A DNA stretch of 64,000 nucleotides from Reyranella massiliensis 521 (GTDB taxonomy: Bacteria; Pseudomonadota; Alphaproteobacteria; Reyranellales; Reyranellaceae): NCBI RefSeq assembly GCF_000312425.1, contig NZ_HE997181.1, forward strand, positions 902,002 to 966,001. Direction: 5' to 3'. The translations under genes were made by a program, and so were the position numbers. The notes below the pieces were generated by a model that was not told the DNA's origin, searched no databases, and worked only from the letters and a program-made list of their open reading frames with translations. This document shows positions 27,901 to 36,205 of this stretch, piece after piece; position 1 is the stretch's first letter; every line of letters starts with the position of its first letter.

Positions 27901-28219
27901 TCGCCGCTCGCCGGTTGCCCTGGGTCAGCAGGCGGGAGAGGCGCTTGTAGGCATCGAGATCGGTGGGATAGGCGAGCAGCGAGTAGCCGTCGCGCGTTTC
28001 GATACGGCTGCCGACCAGTAGTTTGATCCTGTCGGGATCGGTCTTCTTCTCCCCTTTGGCGGCAGCGAAGGCCCGCACCACCCCCGCCAGCGTGTTGCGG
28101 TCGGTGATGCCAATGGCGGTATGGCCGAGCTCGATCGCACGCTCTACCAGCTCACGCGGATGCGAGCCGCTGCGCAGGAAGCTGTAGTTGGTCGTGACCT
28201 GGAGCTCGGCATAGTCCAT
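24908..28219 (-). CDS. dnaE2: Error-prone DNA polymerase III alpha subunit DnaE2 (ImuC)
   Basis: 1103-residue translesion polymerase of the C family. The N-terminal PHP domain begins DYAELQVTTNYSFLRSGSHP, and the palm acidic motif PDIDVDFEHERREEVIQW lies near residues 388-405. A helix-hairpin-helix and OB-fold region (VFVTIEDEVGIANLVVWPKVF) complete the C-terminus. Start ATG 28219 begins 4 nt after the PIN-toxin stop and matches the family start; an open stretch 16 codons upstream lies within the toxin gene. It works with ImuA and ImuB in damage-induced mutagenesis. Confidence 0.96.
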   Translation of the reverse strand: MDYAELQVTTNYSFLRSGSHPRELVERAIELGHTAIGITDRNTLAGVVRAFAAAKGEKKTDPDRIKLLVGSRIETRDGYSLLAYPTDLDAYKRLSRLLTQGNRRAAKGKCNLTFDDLAAHAEGILAIVLPPRHLDDPTFHERLRALADLFGDRCYLAGSMLFRGDDARRLARLDNLAAEFGVRFVATNDVHYHAPERRALQDVVTAIRLGCTVDELGFRRFASAERHLKDGREMARLFHRHPHAIAHTQEIVQRCSFSLKELTYQYPVLYEGGETPMNKLMRLTWEGARKRYPDGIPQDIADTIRHEFDLIDQKKIAPYFLTVHEIVEYARSREILCQGRGSAANSAVCYCLHITSVNPKEVEVLFERFLSNARDEPPDIDVDFEHERREEVIQWIYDEKGRTRAALAATVIAYRSRSAIRDVGKVLGLSPDTVGVMADTVWGMGSSGVKVDHVRDAGLDPMDPRLMLALELSSALCGFPRHLSQHVGGFVLTEDRLDELVPIQNAAMEDRTVIEWDKDDLDVLGIYKVDVLALGMLTALRKSFDLLKTHYDEHKSLGMRPNDQEVYKMLWRADSVGVFQVESRAQMSMLPRLKPKDYYDLVVEVAIVRPGPIQGGMVHPYLKNRANPDAITYPSPELKSVLKRTLGVPLFQEQAMQIAMVAADFTPEEADKLRRAMATFRHNGTIYKFKTPFIEGMVKKGYELSFAERCFKQIEGFGEYGFPESHAASFALLVYDSSWVKHYYPEVFAAALLNSQPMGFYAPAQLIRDAREHGVEVRPPDINASIWDCTLERRDHSNRCALRLGLRQVTGLSEADVDRMVAQRTTPYRDPADLWRRSGLTKRQILALARADAFVSLGLSRRDVLWAVRGFSDLPLPLLDGPAVQAPEPAVTLPALTLGEAVVDDYASFSLSLRSHPLALLRPTFAQRGISSTAVLKESRNGDVFSLAGLVLVRQRPGTASGVVFVTIEDEVGIANLVVWPKVFEAHRRIVMGSRLMGVRGRIQREGEGDYVVIHLVADELWDLSAELDSISDLDTFHLTQGRGDEVRTDPGDRRTMKIAEANATRHRSSRSVPTQPPTPQGYDRSRIVLDRPKIRIHSRDFH

Positions 28220-28223
28220 GGCT

Positions 28224-28664
28224 TCATGCCGGGACGAGTTCGCGTATGCGGGCGAGCGGCAAGCCACGCACGTCGATTGCCGCTGTCTTCAAGGCTTGCA
28301 AGAAAGTCTCGTCAGTGCAGACCAGAGGCGCGGCGGTGGCTTCGGCGCAGGCCGCATAGAAGCATTCGTGCACCGGCCGGCCACATTGCAGGGCGATGGC
28401 GAAGGCGCGGTTGCGCAATCGGGCCGAGTCGACGAAAGCCGAAATGAAAGCGGGCAGGGCGATGTTGCGCACAATGGGCTCGGCTTGTTCGGCCGAAATC
28501 TCGCCACGTGTCACTTTCTTCCATGCCAGCTCGGCGACACCGGCGATCAGAATGTCGGGCGCGATCAGCTCGTGCTTGTCGGCCAGCAACATGCGCGCCT
28601 GCGGGCGTAATGGCTCCTCGACGAACCATTTAAGCGCCACACTGGGATCGACGACGACGATCAT
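28224..28664 (-). CDS. PIN-domain RNase toxin, VapC/FitB-like
   Basis: 146 residues. The PIN acidic positions are visible: Asp in VVVDPSVALKWF (residue 6), Glu in AGVAELAWKKV (about 45), Asp in FVDSARLRNRA, the acidic residue in RPVHECFYAACAEA (Glu where most VapC have Asp), and LVCTDETF. All four metal-binding positions stay acidic, so the nuclease may be active. Its start overlaps the antitoxin stop by 4 bp (ATGA). It lies inside the imuA-imuB-dnaE2 operon, which is unusual for this family. Confidence 0.88.
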   Translation of the reverse strand: MIVVVDPSVALKWFVEEPLRPQARMLLADKHELIAPDILIAGVAELAWKKVTRGEISAEQAEPIVRNIALPAFISAFVDSARLRNRAFAIALQCGRPVHECFYAACAEATAAPLVCTDETFLQALKTAAIDVRGLPLARIRELVPA

Positions 28665-28939
28665 GGCTCGCTGCCTGCACAGGCGAGCAGGCCGCTGTCG
28701 GTCTGCAACACGATGGTGGGTGTCATGGCGGCGATGCGGTCGGCTTCGGCCAGAGCATCGAGTACCAGTGGCTGGCGCGACGTATGGGTGAGCAGGTCGC
28801 GCAGATCGGCTTCGAGGGAGCGCTTGCGGCTGCGGGCACGCGCCTTCAGACGTTCGATGGTCGCGTCGTCGAGACCGCGAATCGTCAGGGTGTTCTTGGG
28901 CTTCTTTGCCACCTCTTCCACCACTTGCACTTCTTCCAT
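28661..28939 (-). CDS. Ribbon-helix-helix antitoxin, FitA/VapB-like
   Basis: 92 residues. The segment KNTLTIRGLDDATIERLKARARSRKRSLEADLRDLLTH (about 15-52) is a FitA/Arc-type ribbon-helix-helix DNA-binding domain, and the C-terminal 40 residues would wrap the toxin. It begins 9 nt after the imuB stop; the strong Shine-Dalgarno TAGGAGGGG actually includes the imuB stop codon. Antitoxin-before-toxin order and the 4-bp overlap are typical of type II modules. Confidence 0.85.
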   Translation of the reverse strand: MEEVQVVEEVAKKPKNTLTIRGLDDATIERLKARARSRKRSLEADLRDLLTHTSRQPLVLDALAEADRIAAMTPTIVLQTDSGLLACAGSEP

Positions 28940-28948
28940 GTTCCCCTC

Positions 28949-30610
28949 CTAGGCGCAGAAACCGTGGAGGAACCAGCGCGCCGTCGGCTGGCCGTTGGCG
29001 GCGACCTTGTAGGCGCCGTCGCGGAACAGCCAGAAGCGGCCGCCATCGTCGTCCTCGACACGGTAGTAATCGCGAACCAGCGGCACGCCGCCGGCCGGTG
29101 GTCGGCTGCCATCGGGCCGCGGCCGCCACCATTCGTCGGCAATCCGCTCCGGTCCTTCGGCGCGCACGATTCGATGCTTGTGCTGGCGCCAGGAAAAATG
29201 GCGCGGCGGATCGTCGGGCACCGGCGCCATGACATCGACCGGCTCGGACCGCTGCAGCAGCCGCGTCGGCCGCGCGCCCTTGAGGCCGGCCACGCGCGCC
29301 CAGGCGCCGGTCGCGGCAGGCTTCGTCCCGACAGAGACCGCGACCTGCACGCGTTCGGGCAGATGACTGTCGCGTGGCAGCAACCGCACGACATTCGCTG
29401 TTCCCAACCGCAGCGCCAAACGGTCGGCAAGATCGATCGTGCCGTCGATGCCAGCGGGAACGGCCGGTGCGTTCTGGTCGGGCAGGGCATCCTGCGTGCC
29501 ACTCCAGGCCTCGACTTCGGGGGCGCCCAGGATCATCAGTTCGACGCCGAAGCCGGCATCGAGTTCCCCTAGTTTTTCCTCGAAGAGTTTCATCAATCTC
29601 GGATTGTCGCGATTGGGTCGGCTGGTGCCGATCGACGTGCGGTCGACCGATCCGTCGACGCGGTAGAGCGCGATCTTGAGCTTGCGGGCCCCGACACCCG
29701 CCTGCTCGAACTGCCGACAGAGTGCGGCCAGGAGCCGGCTGGTGGCGGCAGCGATATCCTCCGGCCGGCCGATAGGTTCGGCGAAGGCGAGGCGTGTACG
29801 GAAAGCGGGTGGTGGGCGGCGCGGCTCGATTGGCTCGGCAAGCGTGCCCAGCGCCTGGTCGAGGCGGGCGAGGGGCTGGTCGCCGAACCGGCGGGCGAGC
29901 GGCGCTCGCGGCATCGGGTAGAGATCGCCGATGCGACGCAGGCCGAGCTTGAGGAAGGTCTCCAGGATCGGTGCATCGAGCCGCAACCCTTCGACCGGCA
30001 GCCCCGCGAGCGCGGCGCGCTGGCTGTGGCGAGGGCAGAAGAGATCGGCTTGGCGTTCGGCGAAGCGGGCCAATGCCCAGGCGGCACCCGCCGTGTCGGC
30101 CATTGCCGCCCGGCAAGCAAAATCGTGTCGTGAAAGCCGCTGGGTCAGGTCGGCGAGCAGGGCGCGTTCGCCGGCCTCGCCCGTGCCGAAGAGATGGGTG
30201 CAGCCCGTGACGTCGAGCAGCAGGCCGGCATCGCCGCCGAAGCCGCCGGCACTGCAGGCTTCCGTGCCTTCCTCGGCGATGGCACTGCCCAGAGGATCGA
30301 TTGCCACCCAGGGCGTGTAGCGATCGCACCAATTGGCAATCGTCTCGATCAGTCGGCGGTCGGCCTGCGGTTCGCCTGCCGTGGTGACGAGATCGGGCAG
30401 CAAGGCACGCGCATCGGCCAGCCGCATGTGCGGACGCAGACCGGCGGCGCGAGCATGGCCGTTGACTGCGGCAAGGCGCGGGCAGCCATCGTGCCAAACG
30501 ACGGTAGCGGCCGATCTAGCCGACCAGTCGCGCGGCGTCGGACTCTGGCCAGTACGCGCTAGACGATCCGTCGAGAGTTTGGGGAACCACAGAGAGACAA
30601 TGCGTTTCAT
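28949..30610 (-). CDS. imuB: ImuB, inactive Y-family polymerase of the mutasome
   Basis: 553-residue Y-family polymerase-like protein. It begins MKRIVSLWFPKLSTDRL, where active Y polymerases have an Asp-containing motif, so the catalytic acidic residues are absent as in other ImuB proteins. Family role: scaffold binding the beta clamp, ImuA and DnaE2. The start overlaps the imuA 3' end by 95 bp in a different frame. The reading frame is intact to the end, where the antitoxin gene follows. Confidence 0.94.
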   Translation of the reverse strand: MKRIVSLWFPKLSTDRLARTGQSPTPRDWSARSAATVVWHDGCPRLAAVNGHARAAGLRPHMRLADARALLPDLVTTAGEPQADRRLIETIANWCDRYTPWVAIDPLGSAIAEEGTEACSAGGFGGDAGLLLDVTGCTHLFGTGEAGERALLADLTQRLSRHDFACRAAMADTAGAAWALARFAERQADLFCPRHSQRAALAGLPVEGLRLDAPILETFLKLGLRRIGDLYPMPRAPLARRFGDQPLARLDQALGTLAEPIEPRRPPPAFRTRLAFAEPIGRPEDIAAATSRLLAALCRQFEQAGVGARKLKIALYRVDGSVDRTSIGTSRPNRDNPRLMKLFEEKLGELDAGFGVELMILGAPEVEAWSGTQDALPDQNAPAVPAGIDGTIDLADRLALRLGTANVVRLLPRDSHLPERVQVAVSVGTKPAATGAWARVAGLKGARPTRLLQRSEPVDVMAPVPDDPPRHFSWRQHKHRIVRAEGPERIADEWWRPRPDGSRPPAGGVPLVRDYYRVEDDDGGRFWLFRDGAYKVAANGQPTARWFLHGFCA

Positions 30611-31367
30611 CGTTCCACTCCACGAGCCATGACGGGATTTCAGCAGCCGACGGTGTGCCGAAGCGGTTGCGCCTCAGTTCGAGACGCCAGCGCGCGGCGC
30701 CGACATCGCTGAGGCCAGGTGTCGAATGCGAGGGCGCCGAGGCGATTCGCCAGCGCGTCGCGCACACGCTTTGCGGTGGCGCAGGCTGTGCCCTCAGCAG
30801 CAAAGCGGGAATGCCGCTCTTCTCGGCAGCCAGCGACAGGCGGCGGCCCGCAGTCGGGTCGGCGGCGCGCGTCTCGCCCAGGACCACGGCGATGCCGGGA
30901 CAGCGCAGCCCTTCTTCCATTGCCCAGAAGAGATCCGCGTCGCGCTGCGCTGTGACCATCAGCACGCGAGCCGGGTCGAACCAGGCGGAGAGCGTCGGCA
31001 TGTAAGGCGGAGCATCGAAGGTGCCCGTGGGACGCCGGCACCACAGGATCGTCCCCCCGGTCTGCCGGACGAAGCGACCGACGATATGTCCGGCAAACCC
31101 CAGCGCCGCCCCGTCATGCGAAGCGACACGGCCGGAGGGTGCAGGGCCTGCCTCGATCTCGTGCAGCGCGCCGGTCAGCAGACCGCCGTCGGGCAGCAGG
31201 GCATCGATGGCCGGCAGTCCCAAGGCTACGCTGGCAGCGCGACCGCCCCTTTGGGCGCTGTGGGCGCGCTCCAGCCGGCGCACTTTTTCCCGCAGGCCGA
31301 GCGGGACGGCGGCTGCCAGATCGTTGGCGGCAGGGGGAGCAAAGGCATTTGGGGAAATGACAGGCAT
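30516..31367 (-). CDS. imuA: ImuA, RecA-like mutasome protein
   Basis: 283-residue ImuA/SulA-related RecA-fold protein. GLPAIDALLPDGGLLTGALHEIEAG (about 51-75) is the family's opening element, and the later ILWCRRP and RDADLFWAMEEGLRCPGIAVVLGE are typical. The Walker A is degenerate, as is common in the family. Start ATG 31367 follows GAGGGGGCG; the frame is open for 30 more codons, but those cover the LexA box and promoter. First gene of the mutasome operon. Confidence 0.92.
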   Translation of the reverse strand: MPVISPNAFAPPAANDLAAAVPLGLREKVRRLERAHSAQRGGRAASVALGLPAIDALLPDGGLLTGALHEIEAGPAPSGRVASHDGAALGFAGHIVGRFVRQTGGTILWCRRPTGTFDAPPYMPTLSAWFDPARVLMVTAQRDADLFWAMEEGLRCPGIAVVLGETRAADPTAGRRLSLAAEKSGIPALLLRAQPAPPQSVCATRWRIASAPSHSTPGLSDVGAARWRLELRRNRFGTPSAAEIPSWLVEWNDETHCLSVVPQTLDGSSSAYWPESDAARLVG

Positions 31368-31417
31368 CGCCCCCTCGAAGGTCGATGAAACGCGTTGGGG
31401 ATATTCAGAGATACAAT

Positions 31418-31432
31418 GTTCTTGTTTTGTTC
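31418..31432 (-). promoter_or_regulatory. LexA (SOS) box of the imuA operon
   Basis: On the plus strand GTTC-TTGTTTT-GTTC, the exact alphaproteobacterial LexA direct repeat GTTC-N7-GTTC. A third GTTC follows at 31435-31438. The box lies about 50 bp upstream of imuA and overlaps the -10 element, a position fit for repression. Confidence 0.85.
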
Positions 31433-31457
31433 TAGTTCTCTCGGCGCCAAGAGTCAA
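31429..31457 (-). promoter_or_regulatory. Sigma-70-type promoter of the imuA operon
   Basis: Read on the minus strand: -35 TTGACT (31452-31457), 17-bp spacer, -10 TAGAAC (31429-31434). The -10 shares bases with the LexA box, so LexA would block it directly. Confidence 0.65.
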
Positions 31458-31550
31458 CGGGAGTCCGAGGGGAGGGATTAAGGGGCTGGCATGCCGCCTG
31501 CATTTTGCTGAAGCTGAGGGGCTTTCCCGCGATACCGCGCCGGAGATCCA

Positions 31551-32393
31551 ATGACCGCACGCCTATCCGCCACCGCCCTGCTGGCGACCCTGTTTGCCCT
31601 GCTGGCAGGGTCAGCGCTGGCGCGCTGTTCCAAAAACCTCGTCGAGCTGGGTCCTGCTCTGTTGGGCCGGGGCGTTCAGGTCGCTTCGCTCGATGGCATG
31701 CAAATGGTCGCTGACAGCGCCAGCCGTGCCATCATCACTTTCCTCGGCCATGCCAGTTTCGAGATCAACACACCTCAAGGTGTGCGGGCCATCACCGACT
31801 ACAACGGCCTGAACGGCTTTGGCCGAAAGCCCGACATCGTGACGATGAACAACGCGCACTCCACCCACTACACGGATCATCCCGAGGAGGGCATCACCTA
31901 CGTACTGCCGGGATGGCCGACCAAGCCCGGCGAAACCGAAGCCAAGCACGACGTCACCTTGAAGGATCTCAAGGTATCGAACGTGCCGACCAATGCGCGC
32001 GACTGGGGCGGCGGTTCGGCGCGCATCAACGGCAACTCGATCTTCACCTTCACCATCGGCGATCTCTGCATTGCCCATCTCGGCCACTTGCACCACCGCC
32101 TCACCAAGGAGCATCTCGACGAGCTCGGCCGCATCGACGTGCTGATGGTGCCGATCGACGGCGCCTACACGGTGGGTTTGCCGGTCATGGTGGAGGTCGT
32201 ACGCCAGCTTCAGCCGCGCATCGTCCTGCCCATGCACTATTGGGGCCGCGGTCAGGTCGCGCGTTTCGAGGAGCTGATGCAGGACCAGGATGCCGTCTTC
32301 ATCTGGCCCGACCGCCGCACCATCGAGGTCGCGCACGATACCCTACCGGAGAAGCTCACCGTTTATGTCGTTGGCGGTAATGGCGGCGATTGA
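31551..32393 (+). CDS. Exported MBL-fold (UlaG-like) metallo-hydrolase
   Basis: 280 aa. A signal peptide (about residues 1-24, ending GSALA) precedes an MBL fold with ITFLGHASFEI, NNAHSTHYTDHPE, AHLGHLHHRLT and MVPIDGAYTVG, the order seen in the UlaG/YcfH-like branch. The usual HxHxDH is degenerate here (HSTHYTDH). GGAG lies 7 bp before ATG 31551. It diverges from the imuA operon across 184 bp that also carries the LexA box. Substrate unknown. Confidence 0.8.
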   Translation: MTARLSATALLATLFALLAGSALARCSKNLVELGPALLGRGVQVASLDGMQMVADSASRAIITFLGHASFEINTPQGVRAITDYNGLNGFGRKPDIVTMNNAHSTHYTDHPEEGITYVLPGWPTKPGETEAKHDVTLKDLKVSNVPTNARDWGGGSARINGNSIFTFTIGDLCIAHLGHLHHRLTKEHLDELGRIDVLMVPIDGAYTVGLPVMVEVVRQLQPRIVLPMHYWGRGQVARFEELMQDQDAVFIWPDRRTIEVAHDTLPEKLTVYVVGGNGGD

Positions 32394-32420
32394 TTACAAG
32401 ACAAGGCATAAGAGGTCGCG

Positions 32421-32618
32421 ATGCTGAGCTGGGTGGTCCGCCTGATTTTGATTGCTGCGAATTTCGTGGCGGGGTTCTTTGTCGCCGAAGACGCCCTCAA
32501 CTTCGAGGTCATCCAGGGCGTGATCTCACTGTTTCTCGTCGCGCTGGTGGTGTTCATCCTGGCCTTCTGGCCCTCGAGCTGGACGCGCTTCTTCAACAAT
32601 CTCGGTAAGAAAGCCTAG
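32421..32618 (+). CDS. Small two-helix membrane protein
   Basis: 65 residues with two hydrophobic helices (about 5-22 and 32-50) joined by an acidic turn, ending in a basic tail FFNNLGKKA. Start ATG 32421 follows GAGG. I do not recognise the family. Its TAG stop is in the same frame as the downstream kinase-like gene, with only four codons between that stop and the probable kinase start, so the two are tightly linked. Confidence 0.6.
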   Translation: MLSWVVRLILIAANFVAGFFVAEDALNFEVIQGVISLFLVALVVFILAFWPSSWTRFFNNLGKKA

Positions 32619-32630
32619 GCAGGTTCCGCA

Positions 32631-33431
32631 ATCGCAACCGAAACCGATCACTATCTCGCGCGCTGGAACCTCAAACCCGACGGCGATCTGCTGAAGACTC
32701 ACAGCAGCGTCCTGCTGCCGGTGCGTCGCGGGGACGTTCCGGCAATGCTGAAGATCGCGCTCGAGAAGGAAGAACAGCGGGGCTGTCGCCTGATGGCCTG
32801 GTGGCGAGGCGAGGGCGCCGCGCGCGTGTTGGCCGAGGACGACGGCGTGCTTCTACTCGAACGCGCCATGGGGCCACGGTCGCTGGCGACGATGGCGCGC
32901 TCCGGCCAGGACGACGAAGCGACGCGTATTCTTTGCGAGGTGACCAGTCGCTTGCATCGGCACTGCGCCCCGCTGCCTCCCGATCTCGTACCGCTCACAG
33001 TCTGGTTCGAGCCGCTATTGCGAGCTCGAGGTCAGGACGGCGTCATTGCAGAGGGCCGCAGCGTTGCGCAGGAACTTCTGGAGCATCCGCGGGAGATCGT
33101 CGTGCTGCACGGCGACATCCATCACGAGAACGTGCTGGATGCCGGCTCGCGCGGTTGGATCGTCATCGATCCGAAGGGACTGCTGGGCGACCGCGCCTTT
33201 GATTTCGTGAACATCCTGCGCGATCCTGACGAACCGACGGCCCTTGCGCCGGGCCGCTTTGCGCGTCAGGTCGAAGTCATCGCCGAAGCCGCTGCCCTCG
33301 ACCGCACACACCTGCTGCGCTGGACACTCGCCTTCGCCAGCCTCTCGGCCGTATGGATCCTGGGCGATGGCGACCATCCGGGCCTCGACCTTGTCGTCGC
33401 CGAGCTGGCGGCAGCGGCCCTCAGAGCCTGA
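32631..33431 (+). CDS. Aminoglycoside/streptomycin 6-kinase-like phosphotransferase, non-canonical start
   Basis: About 266 aa. [15 protein letters not shown] (HGDxHxxN) and [17 protein letters not shown] (DPKG) are the catalytic loop and metal-binding elements of the APH(6)/StrB-like family. Family-like sequence begins well upstream of the first GTG (32721): [21 protein letters not shown] is in frame, but no ATG, GTG or TTG exists between the TAG at 32616 and GTG 32721. The best start is ATC 32631 (GCAGG 7 bp upstream), giving [12 protein letters not shown], the normal family length. Either ATC is used, the start codon mutated, or the base is miscalled. A 236-residue form from 32721 would lack the N-lobe strand. 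Its 3' end overlaps poxB by 11 bp, convergent. Confidence 0.7.
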   Translation: MATETDHYLARWNLKPDGDLLKTHSSVLLPVRRGDVPAMLKIALEKEEQRGCRLMAWWRGEGAARVLAEDDGVLLLERAMGPRSLATMARSGQDDEATRILCEVTSRLHRHCAPLPPDLVPLTVWFEPLLRARGQDGVIAEGRSVAQELLEHPREIVVLHGDIHHENVLDAGSRGWIVIDPKGLLGDRAFDFVNILRDPDEPTALAPGRFARQVEVIAEAAALDRTHLLRWTLAFASLSAVWILGDGDHPGLDLVVAELAAAALRA

Positions 33432-35142
33432 GGTTGGTGCGCGCCAGGTCGATGATCTGCGTGGCGCGGCCGTCCATCACGGCCTTCATCAGGAACAGGC
33501 TGAAGCCGTAGGCCTGTTCGAGCGTCGCCTTGGGCGGCATGGCGAGTTCCTGGCGGGCGCTTACGACATCGACCAGGGCAGGCCCCTTGTGGGCGAAGGC
33601 ATCGCGCAGGGCACCTTCGAGCTTGGCCGGGTCCTCGACCCTGACGCCCTTGATACCCATGGCCGCGGCCATGGCTGCGAAGTCGGGGTTCTTGAGTGTG
33701 ACGGCGGTGTCGACAAAGCCCGCGGCCTTCATCTCCATCTCGACGAAGCCCAGCGTGCCGTTGTTCAGCACTACCACCTTCACCGGCAGGCCGAGCTGGG
33801 CGAGGCTGATGAAATCGCCCATCATCATGGCGAAGCCGCCGTCGCCCGACATGGAGATGACTTGCCGGCCCTTGTGTGAGGCCTGCGCGCCGATCGCCTG
33901 CGGCATGGCGTTGGCCATCGAGGCGTGATTGAACGAGCCGATCAGGCGCCGCTTGCCGTTCATCTTCAGATAGCGTGCCGCCCACACCGACTGCGTGCCG
34001 ACATCGCAGGTGAAGACCGCGTCGTCATCGGCCAGCTCGCTGATCAGGCGCGCAACGTACTGCGGATGGATGATCTTGCCGCCGGGCTTGCTCTCGGCGA
34101 GTTTGTCGAGATCGGCGCGTGCCTTGGCATAGTGTGCGAGGGCGGCGTCGAGGAACGTCCGGTCCGTCTTGGGTTTCAGCCGGGGCAGCAGGGCCGCCAC
34201 CGTATCGGCGACGGTGCCGACCACTCCGATATCGAGGCGGCAGCGATTGCCGAGGCTTTCGGCCCTGATGTCGATCTGCGCCACCTTGGCCTGCTCGGGG
34301 TAGAATTGCCGATAGGGGAAGTCGGTGCCGAGCAGCAGCAGCGTGTCGCATTCCTTCATGGCGGCATAGCCCGAAGCGAAGCCGATCAGGCCGGTCATGC
34401 CGACATCGAAGGGATTGTCGTACTCGACATGCTCCTTGCCACGCAGCGAATGCACGATCGGCGCATTCAGAGTGCGCGCCAGGTCGACCACGGCGCCATG
34501 TGCACCGGCGCAGCCTGCGCCGCACATCATGGTGACTTTCTTGCCGTTGTTCAGGAGCTCGGCCAAAGCATCGAGATCGGCATCGGACGGCCGCACGACC
34601 GGCGGCTTGGGGGCGAGCCAGGTCGCGACCTTGGCGTCGGTCTTGAGCAGCGCCACGTCGCCCGGGATCACGACCACCGCCACGCCGCGCTCGGCGACGG
34701 CGACGCGGATCGCCTTGTCGAGGACCCGCGGCATCTGATCGGGATTGGAGACCAGCTCGACATAGTGCGAGCACTCGGCGAAGAGCTGCTCGGGGTGCGT
34801 CTCCTGAAAATAGTGGCCACCGATCTCCGCACTCGGAATATGCGCGGCGATCGCCAGCACGGGCACGCGGCTGCGGTAGCAGTCGAACAGGCCGTTGATG
34901 AGGTGCATGTTGCCGGGGCCGCAGCTCCCGGCGCAGACCGCAAGTTCGCCGGTGAGGTGGGCTTCGGCGCCGGCGGCGAAGGCGCCGGCTTCCTCGTGGC
35001 GCATGTGGACCCAGTCGATCTCCTTCATGCGGCGCAGCGAATCGGTAAAGCCGTTCAGGGAGTCTCCAGCAACGCCGTAGATACGCTTCACGCCGGCGGC
35101 GCGCAGGGTTTCGGCCATCAGGTCGGCGATCGTCCGTGCCAT
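33421..35142 (-). CDS. poxB: Pyruvate dehydrogenase (quinone)-type ThDP enzyme
   Basis: 573-residue thiamine-diphosphate enzyme, the size of PoxB. The N-terminal Pyr domain has the catalytic Glu in [20 protein letters not shown] (about 48-67), the middle domain is FAD-type, and the C-terminal PP domain has the [29 protein letters not shown]hDP/Mg motif (about 430-458). Predicted to oxidise pyruvate to acetate and CO2 with electrons passed to quinone at the membrane. Other ThDP enzymes of the acetolactate synthase group look similar, but start and end match PoxB best. Start ATG 35142 removes 49 unrelated codons. Confidence 0.85.
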   Translation of the reverse strand: MARTIADLMAETLRAAGVKRIYGVAGDSLNGFTDSLRRMKEIDWVHMRHEEAGAFAAGAEAHLTGELAVCAGSCGPGNMHLINGLFDCYRSRVPVLAIAAHIPSAEIGGHYFQETHPEQLFAECSHYVELVSNPDQMPRVLDKAIRVAVAERGVAVVVIPGDVALLKTDAKVATWLAPKPPVVRPSDADLDALAELLNNGKKVTMMCGAGCAGAHGAVVDLARTLNAPIVHSLRGKEHVEYDNPFDVGMTGLIGFASGYAAMKECDTLLLLGTDFPYRQFYPEQAKVAQIDIRAESLGNRCRLDIGVVGTVADTVAALLPRLKPKTDRTFLDAALAHYAKARADLDKLAESKPGGKIIHPQYVARLISELADDDAVFTCDVGTQSVWAARYLKMNGKRRLIGSFNHASMANAMPQAIGAQASHKGRQVISMSGDGGFAMMMGDFISLAQLGLPVKVVVLNNGTLGFVEMEMKAAGFVDTAVTLKNPDFAAMAAAMGIKGVRVEDPAKLEGALRDAFAHKGPALVDVVSARQELAMPPKATLEQAYGFSLFLMKAVMDGRATQIIDLARTNLRL

Positions 35143-35176
35143 GCTGAACTCCGTGATGTTGAGGGGAGAAGGTCTC

Positions 35177-36205
35177 CTAGGCGCGACCCTTCTCGAAGCC
35201 GGCCAGAAACTGAACCAGGTTGCGGCCGAGATCGTCGCCGAGATAGCCGCCTTCCTGCACCAAGACCGTCGGCAGGCCGGCGCGTGCAATCTTTTCGGCC
35301 ATGGCGTGGAAGCCGGCGCCGGTCACTTTCAACCCCTGCAAGGGATCGCTCTCGCTGGCATCGAGGCCCAGCGCCACGACCAGAGCGGTCGGCTGGAATT
35401 CCCTGATGCGGGCCAAGGCCTTGTCTCCGGCATCGAGCCACGGCGCGTCCGCGGAGCCCAGGGGCAGCGGCAGGTTGAGATTGAAGCCCTGGCCTTTGCC
35501 GGCGCCATGCTCGTGGGCGTGGCCCCAGAAGTAGGGATAGTAGTTCGCGGGATCGGCGTGGATCGAGATAGTCAGCACGTCGTCGCGCTCGTAGAAGATT
35601 CCTTGCGTCCCGTTGCCGTGATGCACGTCGACATCCAGCACCGCGACGCGGGCGTGTTGGCTCCGCAGGCGTTGGGCTGCGACCGCCGTGTTGTTCAGGA
35701 AGCAGAAGCCGCCCGCCATGTCGGCATAGGCGTGATGGCCGGGCGGCCGGCAGAGCGCATAAGCCTGCCGCTCGCCCCCCAGCACCATATCGGCCACGGT
35801 GGTCGCCACTTCCGTGGCGGCAAGGGCTGCCTCCCAGGTGTGTGGTCCGATCGGACAAGCCATGTCGACCTGATGCCAGCCGGCCCGACCGGCTAGCGCC
35901 TTGGGATAGGAGGCATGGGCGCGCGCCGGATGGACGTTGGGCACGACCTCCGGGCTGGCGCCGGGCAGCTTGGCCCATTCGCGTGCGGCGATCTGCAGGA
36001 AGTCGATGTATTCCGGCGTATGCACCGTGGCGGCGGGAGCACTGCCAAACGCCTTGGGCGGCAGGATCTCGTGGCCGGCCTCGCGGGCCGCCGCAAGCAG
36101 TCGGGTGGCACGTTCCGGCTGCTCGGCGCTGCGCTGCTTCACGCCGCGGACGATGAAGGTCTGGGGATCGTGGCCGGCGTGCTTGTCGGAATAGACGATC
36201 TTCAT
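35177..36205 (-). CDS. Histone-deacetylase-fold acetylpolyamine amidohydrolase-like protein
   Basis: 342-residue arginase/deacetylase-fold enzyme. [20 protein letters not shown] holds the catalytic His pair; [13 protein letters not shown] has the zinc ligands; the ending [13 protein letters not shown] matches the active-site Gly/Tyr region. The opening [15 protein letters not shown] is typical of bacterial acetylpolyamine amidohydrolases, which release acetate from N-acetylated polyamines. It overlaps the upstream CoA-transferase by 4 bp. A polyamine-type ABC importer lies about 8 kb away. Confidence 0.88.
   Translation of the reverse strand: MKIVYSDKHAGHDPQTFIVRGVKQRSAEQPERATRLLAAAREAGHEILPPKAFGSAPAATVHTPEYIDFLQIAAREWAKLPGASPEVVPNVHPARAHASYPKALAGRAGWHQVDMACPIGPHTWEAALAATEVATTVADMVLGGERQAYALCRPPGHHAYADMAGGFCFLNNTAVAAQRLRSQHARVAVLDVDVHHGNGTQGIFYERDDVLTISIHADPANYYPYFWGHAHEHGAGKGQGFNLNLPLPLGSADAPWLDAGDKALARIREFQPTALVVALGLDASESDPLQGLKVTGAGFHAMAEKIARAGLPTVLVQEGGYLGDDLGRNLVQFLAGFEKGRA

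Noticed and set aside
31551..32393. MBL protein as the missing ligase-associated nuclease
   Set aside because: It has a signal peptide and belongs to the UlaG-like branch; the true exonuclease is at 21008.
32616..32618. TAG read as pyrrolysine between the mini-protein and the kinase
   Set aside because: No pyrrolysine genes or PYLIS-like evidence in the window; ATC start or start loss is simpler.
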